Assembly (NCBI RefSeq): GCF_030412265.1
Contig: NZ_JAUHLN010000001.1
Location: 1,116,001-1,180,000, forward strand
From: Fictibacillus terranigra
GTDB taxonomy: Bacteria; Bacillota; Bacilli; Bacillales; Fictibacillaceae
Direction of reading: 5' to 3'
DNA: 64,000 nt
Part shown: piece after piece, positions 7,728 through 17,051 of the stretch
Numbering within the stretch: position 1 is the first letter of the stretch
Layout of the letters: every line of letters begins with the position of its first letter
Program-made: the position numbers and the translations under genes
Notes under the pieces: model-generated
Told to the model about the DNA's origin: nothing
The model's database searches: none
Seen by the model: only the letters and a program-made list of their open reading frames with translations

Positions 7728-8204
7728 ATGGAACCGATAATTTTTAAAGATTACTACGACAACACGGTTAAACTTTCTTTTGAAGATCACCCGTTCTCAA
7801 AAGATCCGAAGCATGTCTGGGTACTGTGCCGATTCCGGGGGCAATGGCTTTTGACAGAGCATCCTCGGCGGGGAATCGAATTTCCCGGCGGCAAGGTTGA
7901 ACCTGGAGAAACAGCAGATCAAGCTGCGGTCCGCGAAGTTTTTGAGGAGACCGGGGGCCACGTATCCTCCCTTCATTATCTTGGTCAATACAAGGTGGAT
8001 GGAAAGGGAGGCATGATTATTAAGAACATCTATTATGCTACTGTAGATAAAATTTTGCTGAAAGATCGTTATTATGAAACCAATGGTCCGGTTTTTTTCG
8101 AAACGCTGCCGGAATCCTTTGATGGCGAAAGGAAATTCAGTTTTATGATGAAGGATCAAGTGCTTATTCAAAGCCTTCAGCATACAAAAGAAAAATTTTT
8201 ATAA
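7728..8204 (+). CDS. ytkD: Nudix hydrolase YtkD
   Basis: 158-residue Nudix hydrolase of the Bacillus YtkD type, reported to hydrolyse nucleoside triphosphates including oxidised dGTP and linked to MutT-like or RNA pyrophosphohydrolase activity. The Nudix box spans residues 54-76 as [23 protein letters not shown] with all metal-binding Glu residues present (written here as positions 54-76, key residues G54, E69, E70 and nearby E73-E74). The gene lies next to the divergently placed ytlDCA cluster, the same neighbourhood as in B. subtilis. A bidirectional terminator separates it from ytlD. Confidence 0.88.
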   Translation: MEPIIFKDYYDNTVKLSFEDHPFSKDPKHVWVLCRFRGQWLLTEHPRRGIEFPGGKVEPGETADQAAVREVFEETGGHVSSLHYLGQYKVDGKGGMIIKNIYYATVDKILLKDRYYETNGPVFFETLPESFDGERKFSFMMKDQVLIQSLQHTKEKFL

Positions 8205-8207
8205 AAT

Positions 8208-8242
8208 AAAAACAGCAGCTGGTTTAGCAGTCTGCTGTTTTC
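8208..8242. terminator. Bidirectional terminator between ytkD and ytlD
   Basis: AAAACAGCAG at 8209-8218 pairs with CTGCTGTTTT at 8232-8241. The A-rich left and T-rich right arms suit both convergent genes. Confidence 0.85.
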
Positions 8243-8254
8243 TTGTGTTATTGG

Positions 8255-9055
8255 TCAAGAAATCCGGTTTTTGATCAATTTCTTTTCGAGTGCTTCTACC
8301 AGCTGATACATGATGGTAGCCAGGAACGCAATGATCAGAAGGCTCATCAGGACAAGTGTGAAGTTGAAAACCTGAAATCCATAGATGATGAGATATCCGA
8401 GACCTTCCTTTGATACAAGAAATTCTCCCACAATGACTCCTACCCACGATAAGCCGACATTGACTTTTAACGAGGAAATGATGGCAGGAAAGCAGGCGGG
8501 AAGGATGACCTCTTTAAAGCACTGGAATTTAGTGCCGCCGAATGATCGAATGACCTTTACATAATTTGGTTCAACATTCGTAAACGCTGTGTAGATAACT
8601 ATCGTTGTAATAATGACTGAGATCAATATCCCCATGGCCACGATGGATGTCAGGTTTGGCCCGAGGGCAACAATCAGAATAGGTCCGATGGCAACCTTAG
8701 GCATGGCATTCAGAACGACCAAGTAGGGATCCAGTACTCTTGACAGAAAAGGGAACCACCAGATCAGAGCGGCCAGCAAAGTTCCGATCAGCGTACCGAG
8801 CAGAAAACCGAAAACGGTCTCTGTCAGCGTCATGCCAATATGAACGAATACGGTTCCGTCAGAAATTTTTTCAGCCAACAGCTTTACGATTTTAATCGGG
8901 GAGCTAAAAAGGAGGGGATCGATCCATTTCTGATCAGAACTATATTGCCATAAGCCGAAGAACACAATAAAGATCAGGAACTGTGAAACCTTCACTTGGA
9001 TCGTTCGCTTTCGTAATTTCTGCAAATAGTCAGAGTGGGCCTTATTCGGTATCAT
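8255..9055 (-). CDS. ytlD: ABC transporter permease YtlD
   Basis: 266-residue membrane subunit of an importer of the SsuC/TauC/ThiX type (nitrate/sulfonate/taurine/pyrimidine family). It has about six transmembrane helices. The cytoplasmic EAA loop, which docks on the ATPase, is seen around [19 protein letters not shown]. The start at 9055 overlaps the end of ytlC by 14 bases; the longer reading upstream lies inside ytlC. It forms one minus-strand operon with ytlC and ytlA. The substrate is unknown in B. subtilis and is not indicated here by neighbours. Confidence 0.85.
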   Translation of the reverse strand: MIPNKAHSDYLQKLRKRTIQVKVSQFLIFIVFFGLWQYSSDQKWIDPLLFSSPIKIVKLLAEKISDGTVFVHIGMTLTETVFGFLLGTLIGTLLAALIWWFPFLSRVLDPYLVVLNAMPKVAIGPILIVALGPNLTSIVAMGILISVIITTIVIYTAFTNVEPNYVKVIRSFGGTKFQCFKEVILPACFPAIISSLKVNVGLSWVGVIVGEFLVSKEGLGYLIIYGFQVFNFTLVLMSLLIIAFLATIMYQLVEALEKKLIKNRIS

Positions 9056-9821
9056 TTTGTTCAATTTGCTCCAACTCCTCCCATATTTGCTGAAACATGA
9101 CCGTGTAATCCGGATGCTGGCGTGCTTCAAAAGGCAGACGTTTGCGGAGGTGACCGGACACAGGAAACGTTCGGAAGATCCGACCGGGTTTCGTGGAAAA
9201 TAAGATGATCCGGTCGCTCATGGCGATCGCTTCACCGATATCATGTGTTACGAGAATAGCTGTTTTGCCATGCTCTCTCAGCGTAGAGGAAACCAGGTCT
9301 TCCAGCTTAAGTTTCGTCTGGAAGTCAAGGGCTGAGAACGGTTCATCCAGCAGCAGGATCTGGGGGCTGGTGGCAAGTGTCCTCACTAAAGCGACGCGCT
9401 GTCTCATTCCGCCGGATAGTTCGCTCGGGTATTGGTCGAGGGTATCGTGCAGTCCGATTTCTTTCATAAGTGATAATGTATAGTCTATACGTTCTTTCGT
9501 TAGGCAATTTTGAAGCTTTAATCCTACCATTATGTTGTCTTTAATGGTTTTCCAGGGAAACAAGTAATCTTGCTGCAGCATATAGCCGATTTTGGCATGA
9601 GGTTCTTTAATGATCTGGTTTCGCAGAGTAACAGTTCCCGAGGTAGGCCGCAGAAGTCCTGCGATGATGGATAGCAGCGTTGATTTTCCACAGCCGCTCG
9701 GTCCGAGAAAAGAAACAAACTCTCCCTCCGAAACAGAGAGAGTTATGTCCTCCAGTGCAGTCGTGGCCGTTTGCTTGGAAAAGTAAGTTTGACCAACCGA
9801 TTTCAATTGTAAGAAGGCCAC
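9042..9821 (-). CDS. ytlC: ABC transporter ATP-binding protein YtlC
   Basis: 259-residue cytoplasmic ATPase that powers import with YtlD and YtlA. Walker [10 protein letters not shown] is at residues 40-48, the Q-loop near LQQDYLFPW (83-90), the signature LSGGMRQR at 135-142, Walker B ILLLDEP at 155-161 and the switch His in LVTHDIGEA. These are typical of the SsuB/TauB group. The GTG start has GGAGGG seven bases upstream. It lies 26 bases after ytlA and overlaps ytlD. Confidence 0.9.
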   Translation of the reverse strand: MAFLQLKSVGQTYFSKQTATTALEDITLSVSEGEFVSFLGPSGCGKSTLLSIIAGLLRPTSGTVTLRNQIIKEPHAKIGYMLQQDYLFPWKTIKDNIMVGLKLQNCLTKERIDYTLSLMKEIGLHDTLDQYPSELSGGMRQRVALVRTLATSPQILLLDEPFSALDFQTKLKLEDLVSSTLREHGKTAILVTHDIGEAIAMSDRIILFSTKPGRIFRTFPVSGHLRKRLPFEARQHPDYTVMFQQIWEELEQIEQNDTE

Positions 9822-9847
9822 TATGATCCCTCCATTATATTTATGGT

Positions 9848-10861
9848 TTATTTCGTTGCATCACGGGAAAAGGTGGTGTTGACCAGTTTGTTGTAGTCTG
9901 CTTTTTTGGGAAGTTCTCCCGCTTCCTTCATAACGGATTGCAGATTGTTCCAGGCTCCTTCTTCAAGGATTGGATTGACCGCATAGCTGTGTTGTCCTTT
10001 ATAGCGGTCGACTACCTTTTCGATGAGATCAACCGATGTATCTTCAAAGTGTGGGGCGATAATAGCGGCTGTTTCTTTGGCGGTATGTGTTTCCACATAA
10101 AGCTGGGCTTTATAGAGTGCCCGTGTAAAGCGTTTGAGTACATCGCTGTTTTTTTTCATATAGCTTTGTTTTGTCATGTAAGACGTGTAAGGAAGCTTGC
10201 CGGATTCTTCTCCAAAGGATGCAACAACATACCCGATGCCTTTTTGTTCAAAAAGGCTGGCCTGGGGTTCAAAAAGCTGTACATAATCGCCGGTTCCTGA
10301 AGCAAAGGCGTTCGGGATATTCGCATAATCAATGTTCTGAATCAGCTTCATATCTTTATGTGGGTTAATTCCGTGCTTCTTCAAACTGTACTCACCGGCC
10401 ATCTGAGGCATTCCGCCCTTCCTTTGGCCGAGGAATGTACTGCCTTTCAACTGATCCCAGGAAAAATATTTTGGCTTTTTCCTTGCCACCAGGAACGTTC
10501 CGTCTGTCTGGGTCAGCTGTGCAAAATTGATGACTGGGTCACTGCTGCCCTGGGCATCAACGTAAATGGAAGTTTCAGAACCTACGAGGGCGATATCCGC
10601 TCCATTTGACAGCAGGGCCGTCATCGTTTTGTCGCCGCCCCACGTCGTTTTTAGATCGATATCAATGCCTTCATCTTTAAAGTACCCCTTTTCAATGGCA
10701 ACATATTGGGGAGCATAGAAAATCGAGCGGGTAACCTCCGCAATCCTCACTTTGTCCCGTTTTTGTTCTTCGGAGTTATCAGACGAGCATGCCGAAAATA
10801 GAAGACATGTGGCAACAAGCAGTGTGAAACAGAGCATGAAATGGGCTTTTATCCGTTTCAA
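9848..10861 (-). CDS. ytlA: ABC transporter substrate-binding lipoprotein YtlA
   Basis: 337-residue extracellular solute-binding lipoprotein of the NMT1/THI5-SsuA-like family. The start MKRIKAHFMLCFTLL is a lipoprotein signal peptide with lipobox LFSAC, so Cys25 should be lipidated. The mature domain contains IFYAPQYVAIEKGYFKDEGI, typical of this family, and a GADIALVGSE ligand-site loop. TTG at 10861 is the best start because AAAGGAGG precedes it by seven bases; an upstream ATG adds 14 non-signal residues. First gene of the ytlA-ytlC-ytlD operon; ligand unknown. Confidence 0.88.
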   Translation of the reverse strand: MKRIKAHFMLCFTLLVATCLLFSACSSDNSEEQKRDKVRIAEVTRSIFYAPQYVAIEKGYFKDEGIDIDLKTTWGGDKTMTALLSNGADIALVGSETSIYVDAQGSSDPVINFAQLTQTDGTFLVARKKPKYFSWDQLKGSTFLGQRKGGMPQMAGEYSLKKHGINPHKDMKLIQNIDYANIPNAFASGTGDYVQLFEPQASLFEQKGIGYVVASFGEESGKLPYTSYMTKQSYMKKNSDVLKRFTRALYKAQLYVETHTAKETAAIIAPHFEDTSVDLIEKVVDRYKGQHSYAVNPILEEGAWNNLQSVMKEAGELPKKADYNKLVNTTFSRDATK

Positions 10862-10966
10862 GGGTGTGCCTCCTTTTTGTTCGAATGAAGTTTTGCTTTT
10901 CATGTAATACTTTATGTGAGTTGAAAAATTGTGTGTTAGCCTATTAGAAAAAAGGAGAGATACGTA

Positions 10967-11779
10967 TTGTTAGGAAGCAGCCTGATCACTCATGCACAAA
11001 GATTTCCTTCACCGCATCCACAGATTACGTTATTCAAAGTTTCCTATAAAAGTGAAGGATTAACGATAAAAGGGCTGTTAGCTATTCCAGAGCACCAGCG
11101 TCCGCTTCCGGGATTTTTATATTTGCGAGGGGGGATAAAAAAAGTGGGAATGGTCCGGATTCCCAGGATCATCCAGCTTGCTTCGCAGGGGTTTGTAGTG
11201 ATGGCTCCTTTTTATCGTGGAAATGAAGGCGGGGAGGGGCGTGAAGATTTTTGCGGAGCAGACCGTTACGATGCGTTTCACGCGTTTGAGGTGCTCCGAT
11301 CACTTCCTTCAGTTGATCGGGAGCAATTACATATCTTTGGGTTTTCCAGAGGTGGTCCGATGGCGTTTTTCACGGCGCTTAGATTTCCTGAAGCTCGTTC
11401 TGTTGTCATTTGGGGCGGCGTTTCTGACATGGCTCTTACCTATGAGGAACGAGTAGACCTGAGAAAGATGATGAAAAGGGTCATAGGCGGCACTCCCGCT
11501 AAAAATCCGGAGGCCTACAGGTTGCGCTCACCTGTATACTTTTGTGAGGGACTTGACGTCCCCATCTTATTGATCCACGGGTGCCGGGATGAAAATGTGG
11601 GTCTTCAGCACTCCTTAATGCTCAAAGAATGCCTGGAGCCAAATAAAAGAGTAGAAACATGGTTCTATCCGCAATATACACATCATTTTCCGCCGCAAGA
11701 AAATCGAAAGATCACGTTTGCCTTTTGCGAATGGATGAAAACGCAAAACGGAGAAAAGCCGGAGCTGTCACCCTTTTAA
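10967..11779 (+). CDS. ytmA: Alpha/beta hydrolase YtmA (prolyl oligopeptidase-like)
   Basis: 270-residue cytoplasmic serine hydrolase with the C-terminal peptidase S9 fold. The nucleophile elbow GFSRGG is at 125-130 (Ser127), the acid is likely Asp208 in HGCRDENV and the base His239 or His240 in YTHHFPP. There is no propeller domain. The natural substrate is unknown. The TTG start has AAAGGAGAG nine bases upstream. It is divergent from ytlA with about 100 bases between them. Its last 12 bases overlap the end of a broken TetR gene on the other strand. Confidence 0.85.
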   Translation: MLGSSLITHAQRFPSPHPQITLFKVSYKSEGLTIKGLLAIPEHQRPLPGFLYLRGGIKKVGMVRIPRIIQLASQGFVVMAPFYRGNEGGEGREDFCGADRYDAFHAFEVLRSLPSVDREQLHIFGFSRGGPMAFFTALRFPEARSVVIWGGVSDMALTYEERVDLRKMMKRVIGGTPAKNPEAYRLRSPVYFCEGLDVPILLIHGCRDENVGLQHSLMLKECLEPNKRVETWFYPQYTHHFPPQENRKITFAFCEWMKTQNGEKPELSPF

Positions 11780-12088
11780 CAAGTCCGGCTTTTGTACATT
11801 GAGCATCATTTTTAATGTGGGTTCAAAAAGATCCATCTGCTTCCCTGTACGCATGAGGTCATGCGTCACACTAATCGCGGAAATGGCGGCCCCATCCAGA
11901 AAGTTGAACATAAACCGGGGCCATCGGTTTAAACTCTCCACGGTTCGCACCCTTTTGAATAAGAGCGTTAAAAATACGGGCTGCACTCTTCTCGTACCGT
12001 TTCGCAACGTACTCCCTGTTTTTCGGTTGGCGCCAATGCGTGATCCCGTATTCAACGATTGCCGCACTAAAGAGATTTTCCTTTTAAA
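11768..12088 (-). pseudogene. Remnant of a TetR/AcrR-family regulator (C-terminal half)
   Basis: On the minus strand one frame reads SAAIVEYGITHWRQ, then YVAKRYEKSAARIFNALIQKG and RGEFKPMAPVYVQL. A second frame takes over with FLDGAAISAISVTH, LMRTGKQMDLFEP and a stop at 11768. Together these resemble the ligand-binding C-terminal domain of a TetR repressor. The N-terminal helix-turn-helix is absent, and one frameshift lies near 11905. A palindromic repeat abuts the truncated 5' side. No function is expected. Confidence 0.65.
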
Positions 12089-12090
12089 AA

Positions 12091-12142
12091 AGGTGCCAGG
12101 CACCGGCTTTTGACATGTGTCAAAAACGGGTGCCTGGCACCT
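12091..12142. repeat. 52-bp compound palindromic repeat (REP-like)
   Basis: A near-perfect inverted repeat made of nested palindromes: outer arms AGGTGCCAGGCACC (12091-12104) and GGGTGCCTGGCACCT (12128-12142), each itself palindromic, and an inner core TTTTGACATGTGTCAAAA (12108-12125). Sequences with GGTGCCTGGCACC arms are, to my knowledge, scattered between genes in Bacillaceae genomes. It lies 20 bases beyond the pckA stop and may form the 3' end of that transcript. A related half-site (GTGCCAGACACC) occurs at 15585-15596. Confidence 0.75.
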
Positions 12143-12161
12143 GATATTTACGCTTTTCTTT

Positions 12162-13745
12162 TTAGACAAGCGGCCCTGCACTCTTAATTTCTGCAGGAGC
12201 ATGGTTGAACTTCGAAAAGTTTTCTTTGAATTTGTTCGCAAGCTCTTTTGCTTTACGGTCGTAATCTTCCTGGTTCTCCCAAGTCCTTTTAGGCTGAAGT
12301 ACTTGATCAGGAACACCAGGGCAATGTACGGGTGTATGAAGCCCGAAAATAGGGTCTGTTACCGTTTCAACTGATTTTAATTCTCCTTGAAGAGCGGCCT
12401 GAACCATAGCTCTTGTGTAAGAAAGGTTCATCCGTTTGCCTACGCCGTATTCTCCGCCAGACCATCCGGTATTCACCAGGTAGACTTCAACTTCATGATG
12501 GTCGATTTTTTCTCCTAGCATTTCGGCGTAAACGGTTGCTTCCAATGGAAGGAACGGTGCGCCGAAGCAGGTTGAGAAGGTGGCTTGAGGAGATGTGATT
12601 CCTCGTTCAGTTCCGGCAAGTTTACTCGTATAGCCGGAAAGGAAATGGTACATAGCCTGCTCTTTTGTCAGTTTACTGATTGGAGGCAAAACGCCGAAAG
12701 CATCCGCTGTCAAAAAGATAATCGTGTTAGGGTGGCCAGCAACACTAGGCTGAATAATATTCGGAATCGCCTGAATCGGATAGGCAGCTCTTGTATTTTC
12801 TGTCAGCGCGCCATCGTCATAATCGCCTACACGTGTTTCATAATCAAGGACGACATTCTCGAGAACGCTTCCAAATCGGATGGCATTCCAGATCTGCGGT
12901 TCTTTTTCTTCAGAAAGGTTGATGCACTTTGCATAGCAGCCGCCTTCAATATTAAACACACCTGTATTCGCCCAGCCATGTTCGTCATCACCGATCAAGG
13001 AACGATGAGGATCTGCAGACAGCGTGGTTTTACCCGTACCGGATAATCCGAAGAACAGCGCAACATCGCCCTCCTGTCCTACGTTTGCGGAGCAGTGCAT
13101 AGAAAGGATCCCTTTTTCAGGAAGAACGTAGTTCATCACAGAGAAAATGGACTTTTTAATTTCTCCTGCATATTCCGTACCTCCGATCAATACAATACGC
13201 TTTTCAAATGATATAATAATGAAAGTTTCGGAATTGGTGCCGTCTACTGAAGGGTCGGCTTGAAATCCTGGTGCAGATATAACAGTGAATCCCGGTTCGA
13301 TTTCTTTTAGCTCCTCAGCTGTCGGACGGATAAACATTTGGTGCGCAAACAGGTTATGCCAAGCGAATTCATTGATGACCTGAATAGGCAGCCTGTATGC
13401 GTGGTCTGCACCCGCAAAACCTTTAAAGACAAATAATTCTTCTTTTTGTCCTAAGTAATGGAGTACTTTTTTATAGAGCTTTTCAAATTTTTCTTCGTTA
13501 AAAGGCTTATTGATTTTGCCCCAATTTATTTTATTTCGTGTACTCGCTTCTTCCACGATGAATTTGTCTTCAGGAGAGCGTCCTGTATATTTTCCAGTAG
13601 TGGCCCTGAGAGCACCGGTCGAAGATAAAATTCCTTCATTGCGGAGCAGCGCTTTTTCAACTAACATAGGCACAGGGAGATTTTCTTGAGCAGCCGCACT
13701 GGATAGAATATCGTTTAAAGTCGTCGTTAAATCAACCGTATTCAT
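12162..13745 (-). CDS. pckA: Phosphoenolpyruvate carboxykinase (ATP)
   Basis: 527-residue enzyme that converts oxaloacetate and ATP to PEP, ADP and CO2, the first committed step of gluconeogenesis. The kinase P-loop GLSGTGKTT is at 233-241, followed by the metal-binding region LSADPHR and IGDDEHGW (251-258). [16 protein letters not shown] lies in the adenine-binding part. Length is normal. AAGGATGG precedes the ATG. A perfect match to the CcpN operator consensus overlaps the likely promoter upstream, so repression by glucose is expected, as in B. subtilis. It is divergent from metK. Confidence 0.97.
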   Translation of the reverse strand: MNTVDLTTTLNDILSSAAAQENLPVPMLVEKALLRNEGILSSTGALRATTGKYTGRSPEDKFIVEEASTRNKINWGKINKPFNEEKFEKLYKKVLHYLGQKEELFVFKGFAGADHAYRLPIQVINEFAWHNLFAHQMFIRPTAEELKEIEPGFTVISAPGFQADPSVDGTNSETFIIISFEKRIVLIGGTEYAGEIKKSIFSVMNYVLPEKGILSMHCSANVGQEGDVALFFGLSGTGKTTLSADPHRSLIGDDEHGWANTGVFNIEGGCYAKCINLSEEKEPQIWNAIRFGSVLENVVLDYETRVGDYDDGALTENTRAAYPIQAIPNIIQPSVAGHPNTIIFLTADAFGVLPPISKLTKEQAMYHFLSGYTSKLAGTERGITSPQATFSTCFGAPFLPLEATVYAEMLGEKIDHHEVEVYLVNTGWSGGEYGVGKRMNLSYTRAMVQAALQGELKSVETVTDPIFGLHTPVHCPGVPDQVLQPKRTWENQEDYDRKAKELANKFKENFSKFNHAPAEIKSAGPLV

Positions 13746-13808
13746 GTTCGCAAAACCATCCTTTTAAGAAATATATTTATCATTATTATCGGAAGTAAAT
13801 TTGTAAAT

Positions 13809-13819
13809 AGTATAACACA
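13809..13819 (-). promoter_or_regulatory. Putative CcpN operator upstream of pckA
   Basis: On the minus strand TGTGTTATACT fits the CcpN consensus TRTGHYATAYW (as I recall it) at every position. It sits 64-74 bases upstream of the pckA start and includes a -10-like TATACT. CcpN represses pckA and gapB during growth on glucose in B. subtilis. Confidence 0.55.
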
Positions 13820-13982
13820 TTAAAACTAATAATGTATACTATTTTATTTAACAGTTTGTAAATTGGTTCATGAATCAGGCTCTTTGTTTAAAAAAAGCGT
13901 AATCCTGCCAATATAATAGGAGAAACGTTAATTTAGCGGATCGGCAGAACCCGGCGGTTGCGGGAAATTGCTGCTTTTCAAG

Positions 13983-14011
13983 TTGACATGTTTGTCGAAT
14001 TGCGCTATTAT
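13983..14011 (+). promoter_or_regulatory. SigA promoter of metK leader
   Basis: TTGACA (13983-13988), a 17-base spacer and TATTAT (14006-14011). Transcription would start just before the SAM-I aptamer. Confidence 0.85.
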
Positions 14012-14027
14012 ATTTCGGGAACGGCTA

Positions 14028-14214
14028 CTCTTATTCCGAGTAGGTGGAGGGACAGGCCCTATGAAACCCAGCAACCGACACTTCATCACCTAACAAGCGA
14101 AGTGAAAAGGTGCTAACCTGCAAGGTGAAAAAAACCTTGAAAAATAAGAGGTGAAGGCGTAGTCATAAGACCTTTTCCCTCGTGTTATTTTTTGGTCAGG
14201 GAAAGGCTTTTTTT
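14028..14214 (+). promoter_or_regulatory. SAM-I (S-box) riboswitch of metK
   Basis: The aptamer runs from CTCTTATT (14028-14035), closing stem P1, to AATAAGAG (14143-14150). Conserved core pieces are AGGTGGAGGGACAGGCCC, ATGAAACCCAGCAACC and AAGGTGCTAACCTGC. The expression platform ends in a terminator, CCTTTTCCCT at about 14171-14180 paired with AGGGAAAGG and followed by T7. Binding of S-adenosylmethionine favours the terminator, so metK is switched off when its product is abundant. Confidence 0.95.
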
Positions 14215-14333
14215 ATGTCTTAAAATCGTTTGAACCTGAATTATTAATAAAAAGAAGTATCACATATAGGAATGAGTACCGTATCTTATTAAAATTTGCT
14301 CTATTCTAGCGGTAGAGAAGGAGGATATCTCAA

Positions 14334-15533
14334 TTGTCTAAAAGTCGTCGTCTTTTTACATCTGAATCTGTTACAGAAGGACATCCAGATAAAATTTGTG
14401 ACCAGATTTCCGATGCCATCCTTGATGAAATACTGGCTAACGATCCGAATGCCCGTGTAGCTTGTGAAACATCCGTAACGACAGGCCTTGTGCTTGTTGC
14501 TGGTGAAATCACCACATCTACTTATGTTGATATTCCGAAAGTCGTTCGCGAAACGATCAAAGAAATCGGCTATGACCGCGCAAAATACGGTTTTGATTCT
14601 GAAACATGCGCAGTTCTAACATCAATTGATGAACAGTCAGCGGATATCGCGATGGGTGTTGACCAAGCGCTTGAAGCTAGGGAAGGTTCGATGACTGATG
14701 AAGAAATCGAAGCGATCGGTGCTGGTGACCAAGGTCTAATGTTCGGTTATGCGAATAATGAAACACCTGAACTTATGCCGCTTCCGATTTCTTTGGCACA
14801 CCGTCTGTCCCGCCGATTGGCTGAAGTGCGTAAAACAGAAGAGGTTCCTTACCTTCGTCCGGATGGTAAAACGCAAGTAACAGTGGAATATGATGAGAAT
14901 GACAAACCGGTTCGAATCGATACGATCGTTATCTCAACTCAGCACCACCCTGAAATTACACTTGAGCAAATTCAATCAGACATTAAAGAACAAGTCATCA
15001 AGCCTGTTGTACCATCAGAATTGATCGACGAAAACACAAAATACTTCATCAATCCGACAGGCCGTTTCGTTATCGGCGGTCCACAAGGGGACGCGGGATT
15101 GACTGGACGTAAGATCATTGTTGATACGTACGGCGGATATGCTCGCCACGGCGGCGGAGCATTCTCCGGTAAAGATGCAACTAAAGTTGACCGTTCTGCG
15201 GCTTACGCTGCCCGTTATGTAGCGAAGAACATCGTTGCCTCAGGCCTCGCTGACAAAGTTGAAGTACAGCTTGCCTACGCGATCGGCGTTGCACAGCCTG
15301 TATCCATTGCGGTTAACACATTTGAAACTGGAAAAGTTTCTGAAGAAGTACTCGTTGATCTTGTTCGCAAAAACTTTGATCTTCGTCCTGCTGGAATCAT
15401 CAAAATGCTCGACCTTCGCCGTCCGATCTACAAACAGACAGCGGCTTACGGACACTTCGGCCGTACAGATGTTGAGCTTCCTTGGGAAAAAACGGACAAA
15501 GCCGCAGCACTTAAAGAACAAGCTAAGGCATAA
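14334..15533 (+). CDS. metK: S-adenosylmethionine synthetase
   Basis: 399-residue enzyme making S-adenosylmethionine from methionine and ATP. Visible family motifs are [20 protein letters not shown] near the start (His and Asp of the active site), [12 protein letters not shown] and the P-loop-like [16 protein letters not shown]. Length is as expected. The start is TTG with AAGGAGG ten bases upstream. It is controlled by the S-box leader and ends in a strong terminator. It is divergent from pckA, as in B. subtilis. Confidence 0.98.
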   Translation: MSKSRRLFTSESVTEGHPDKICDQISDAILDEILANDPNARVACETSVTTGLVLVAGEITTSTYVDIPKVVRETIKEIGYDRAKYGFDSETCAVLTSIDEQSADIAMGVDQALEAREGSMTDEEIEAIGAGDQGLMFGYANNETPELMPLPISLAHRLSRRLAEVRKTEEVPYLRPDGKTQVTVEYDENDKPVRIDTIVISTQHHPEITLEQIQSDIKEQVIKPVVPSELIDENTKYFINPTGRFVIGGPQGDAGLTGRKIIVDTYGGYARHGGGAFSGKDATKVDRSAAYAARYVAKNIVASGLADKVEVQLAYAIGVAQPVSIAVNTFETGKVSEEVLVDLVRKNFDLRPAGIIKMLDLRRPIYKQTAAYGHFGRTDVELPWEKTDKAAALKEQAKA

Positions 15534-15542
15534 TCACATGAA

Positions 15543-15570
15543 AAAGCCGGCCGCAGGGCCGGTTTTTTTA
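15543..15570 (+). terminator. metK terminator
   Basis: CCGGCC/GGCCGG stem with a short loop and T7, ten bases after the metK stop. Confidence 0.9.
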
Positions 15571-15596
15571 CGTATTAAATTACGTGCCAGACACCT

Positions 15597-15740
15597 TTAC
15601 ATTATATCTGGAGGTTTATGCTCGAAGGGTTTCATGAATACAGGAAGCTTGAAGATTGCAGGTGGTGTGATGCTTGGATTGAGATTGGGCCTGATTTCTT
15701 TCACAATCATCAAACGGTCTTCCTGTGGTGCTTTTTTCAT
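15597..15740 (-). CDS. Small hypothetical protein, 47 aa
   Basis: 47-residue reading frame beginning MKKAPQEDRLMIVKEI and rich in Pro and Lys (PSITPPAIFKLPVFMKPFE). TTAGGAGGGG lies five bases upstream of the ATG, a good ribosome site. The stop is adjacent to a half-copy of the GTGCCAGACACC repeat. It lies between metK and the PAP2 gene on the minus strand, with 17 bases between its start and the end of the PAP2 gene, so it may be the second gene of that transcript. Function is unknown. Confidence 0.5.
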   Translation of the reverse strand: MKKAPQEDRLMIVKEIRPNLNPSITPPAIFKLPVFMKPFEHKPPDIM

Positions 15741-15757
15741 GTAACCCCTCCTAATTT

Positions 15758-16309
15758 TTATAAAAAGTAAGGAACGAGATAAACATTAAACAAGAACACG
15801 GAAAAAATTCCTGAACTGATCCCAAGGATCATTCCAGCGAGTACATCTGTTGGATAATGAAGGCCAAGGTACATACGCGACATGCCAACTGATAATCCGA
15901 GCGGAAGCAGAATGGCGAGCAATCCGGGGTGGATAAAGGCGAGCGGGACGATGACCGAAAAAATTGCGGTCGTATGCCCTGAAGGGAAGGAGTGGTCCTT
16001 CAGTGGATTGCTGAAGGTCTTAGTACCCGGAATCATTAAATAAGGACGTTTCCGCGGATAGCATTTCTTGGAGATCGCCACCGGAATGTGGCTGAGAACA
16101 AGAGACAGAACTCCTGCTGCAGCAAATTTCTTGAGATCGGCAGGAACAGAAAGCAGGAGAAGCAGTGTAGTTAGAATCGTGCATGTCGCTCCGCCAAGAT
16201 GTGTGATCACATTGAAATACTTGTCCAGCAAACGGTGCTGCAGTCGGCCGTTCACCCATTTAAACACATCACATTCCTTTTCATAGATCCAGCCGGTTAC
16301 TCTTGCCAT
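15758..16309 (-). CDS. PAP2-family membrane phosphatase
   Basis: 183-residue polytopic membrane protein of the phosphatidic acid phosphatase type 2 family. It may act on lipid phosphates such as undecaprenyl pyrophosphate or phosphatidylglycerol phosphate. The three active-site motifs are intact: KKCYPRKRP (81-89), SFPSGH (107-112, catalytic His112) and SRMYLGLHYPTD (144-155, His151 and Asp155). About five hydrophobic helices are present. AAGGAGG precedes the ATG by eight bases. The exact substrate cannot be decided from sequence. Confidence 0.87.
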   Translation of the reverse strand: MARVTGWIYEKECDVFKWVNGRLQHRLLDKYFNVITHLGGATCTILTTLLLLLSVPADLKKFAAAGVLSLVLSHIPVAISKKCYPRKRPYLMIPGTKTFSNPLKDHSFPSGHTTAIFSVIVPLAFIHPGLLAILLPLGLSVGMSRMYLGLHYPTDVLAGMILGISSGIFSVFLFNVYLVPYFL

Positions 16310-16457
16310 GGAAGTCCTCCTTGCTTTATAACGATTTCTCTTTCAGCGTACAAGAGGAATATTGAAGATGTTTAAAGGCAGTGTGAAGAAATTGTTAATA
16401 AATGAAAAAACCGTCTGGAAAGGATTCCAGCGGTTCACGGCTTTTAGCGAATAGAGG

Positions 16458-17027
16458 TTAAAAGAAAACCTTCTGATCACGTTCTTGTTTAAGGATTTCA
16501 ACCGCTTCACGAAACCGCAAGGAGTGGATGATCTCCCTTTCCCGCAAAAATCTAAGCCCGTCGTTGAGATCTGGATCATCGGACATATCGATGAGCCATT
16601 GATAAGTAGCTCGTGCTTTTTCCTCTGCCGCAATGTCTTCGTAAAGGTCGGCGATCGGGTCTCCTTTGGCTTGAATATAAGCTGCCGTAAATGGGACACC
16701 GTCCGCATTATGATAAAAAAGTGCGCTGTCATGGTTGGCATAGTGCGCGTCTAGTCCGGCATCGCGCATTTGCTGGGGAGTGGCATCCTTTGTTAATTTA
16801 TAGATCATCGTGGCAATCATTTCAAGATGGGCAAACTCCTCTGTTCCTATGTCGGTTAACAAGCCAATGACCTTGTCGGGTATTGTATACCGCTGATTCA
16901 AATACCGTAATGCCGCTGCGAGCTCCCCGTCTGCTCCGCCGTATTGTTCAACCAAAAACTTAGCAAGCCTCGGATTGCATGTACTGACCTTAACGGGATA
17001 CTGCAGTTTTTTTTCATAAATCCACAT
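16458..17027 (-). CDS. cotJC: Spore coat protein CotJC (manganese-catalase-like)
   Basis: 189-residue protein of the di-manganese catalase fold, a component of the inner spore coat. Metal-ligand positions of a four-helix bundle are visible as EEFAHLEMIATMI near residues 63-75 and IAAEEKARATYQWL near 132-145. Third gene of cotJA-cotJB-cotJC, read on the minus strand, 24 bases after cotJB. In B. subtilis the operon is transcribed by SigE in the mother cell; I could not identify a convincing SigE promoter here. Confidence 0.93.
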   Translation of the reverse strand: MWIYEKKLQYPVKVSTCNPRLAKFLVEQYGGADGELAAALRYLNQRYTIPDKVIGLLTDIGTEEFAHLEMIATMIYKLTKDATPQQMRDAGLDAHYANHDSALFYHNADGVPFTAAYIQAKGDPIADLYEDIAAEEKARATYQWLIDMSDDPDLNDGLRFLREREIIHSLRFREAVEILKQERDQKVFF

Positions 17028-17051
17028 AGTGGTCCTCCCATGCTTTTACAT

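Noticed and set aside
11799-12113. Plus-strand open frame across the TetR relic
   Set aside because: No ribosome site and no family pattern; it is the complement of the decayed regulator.
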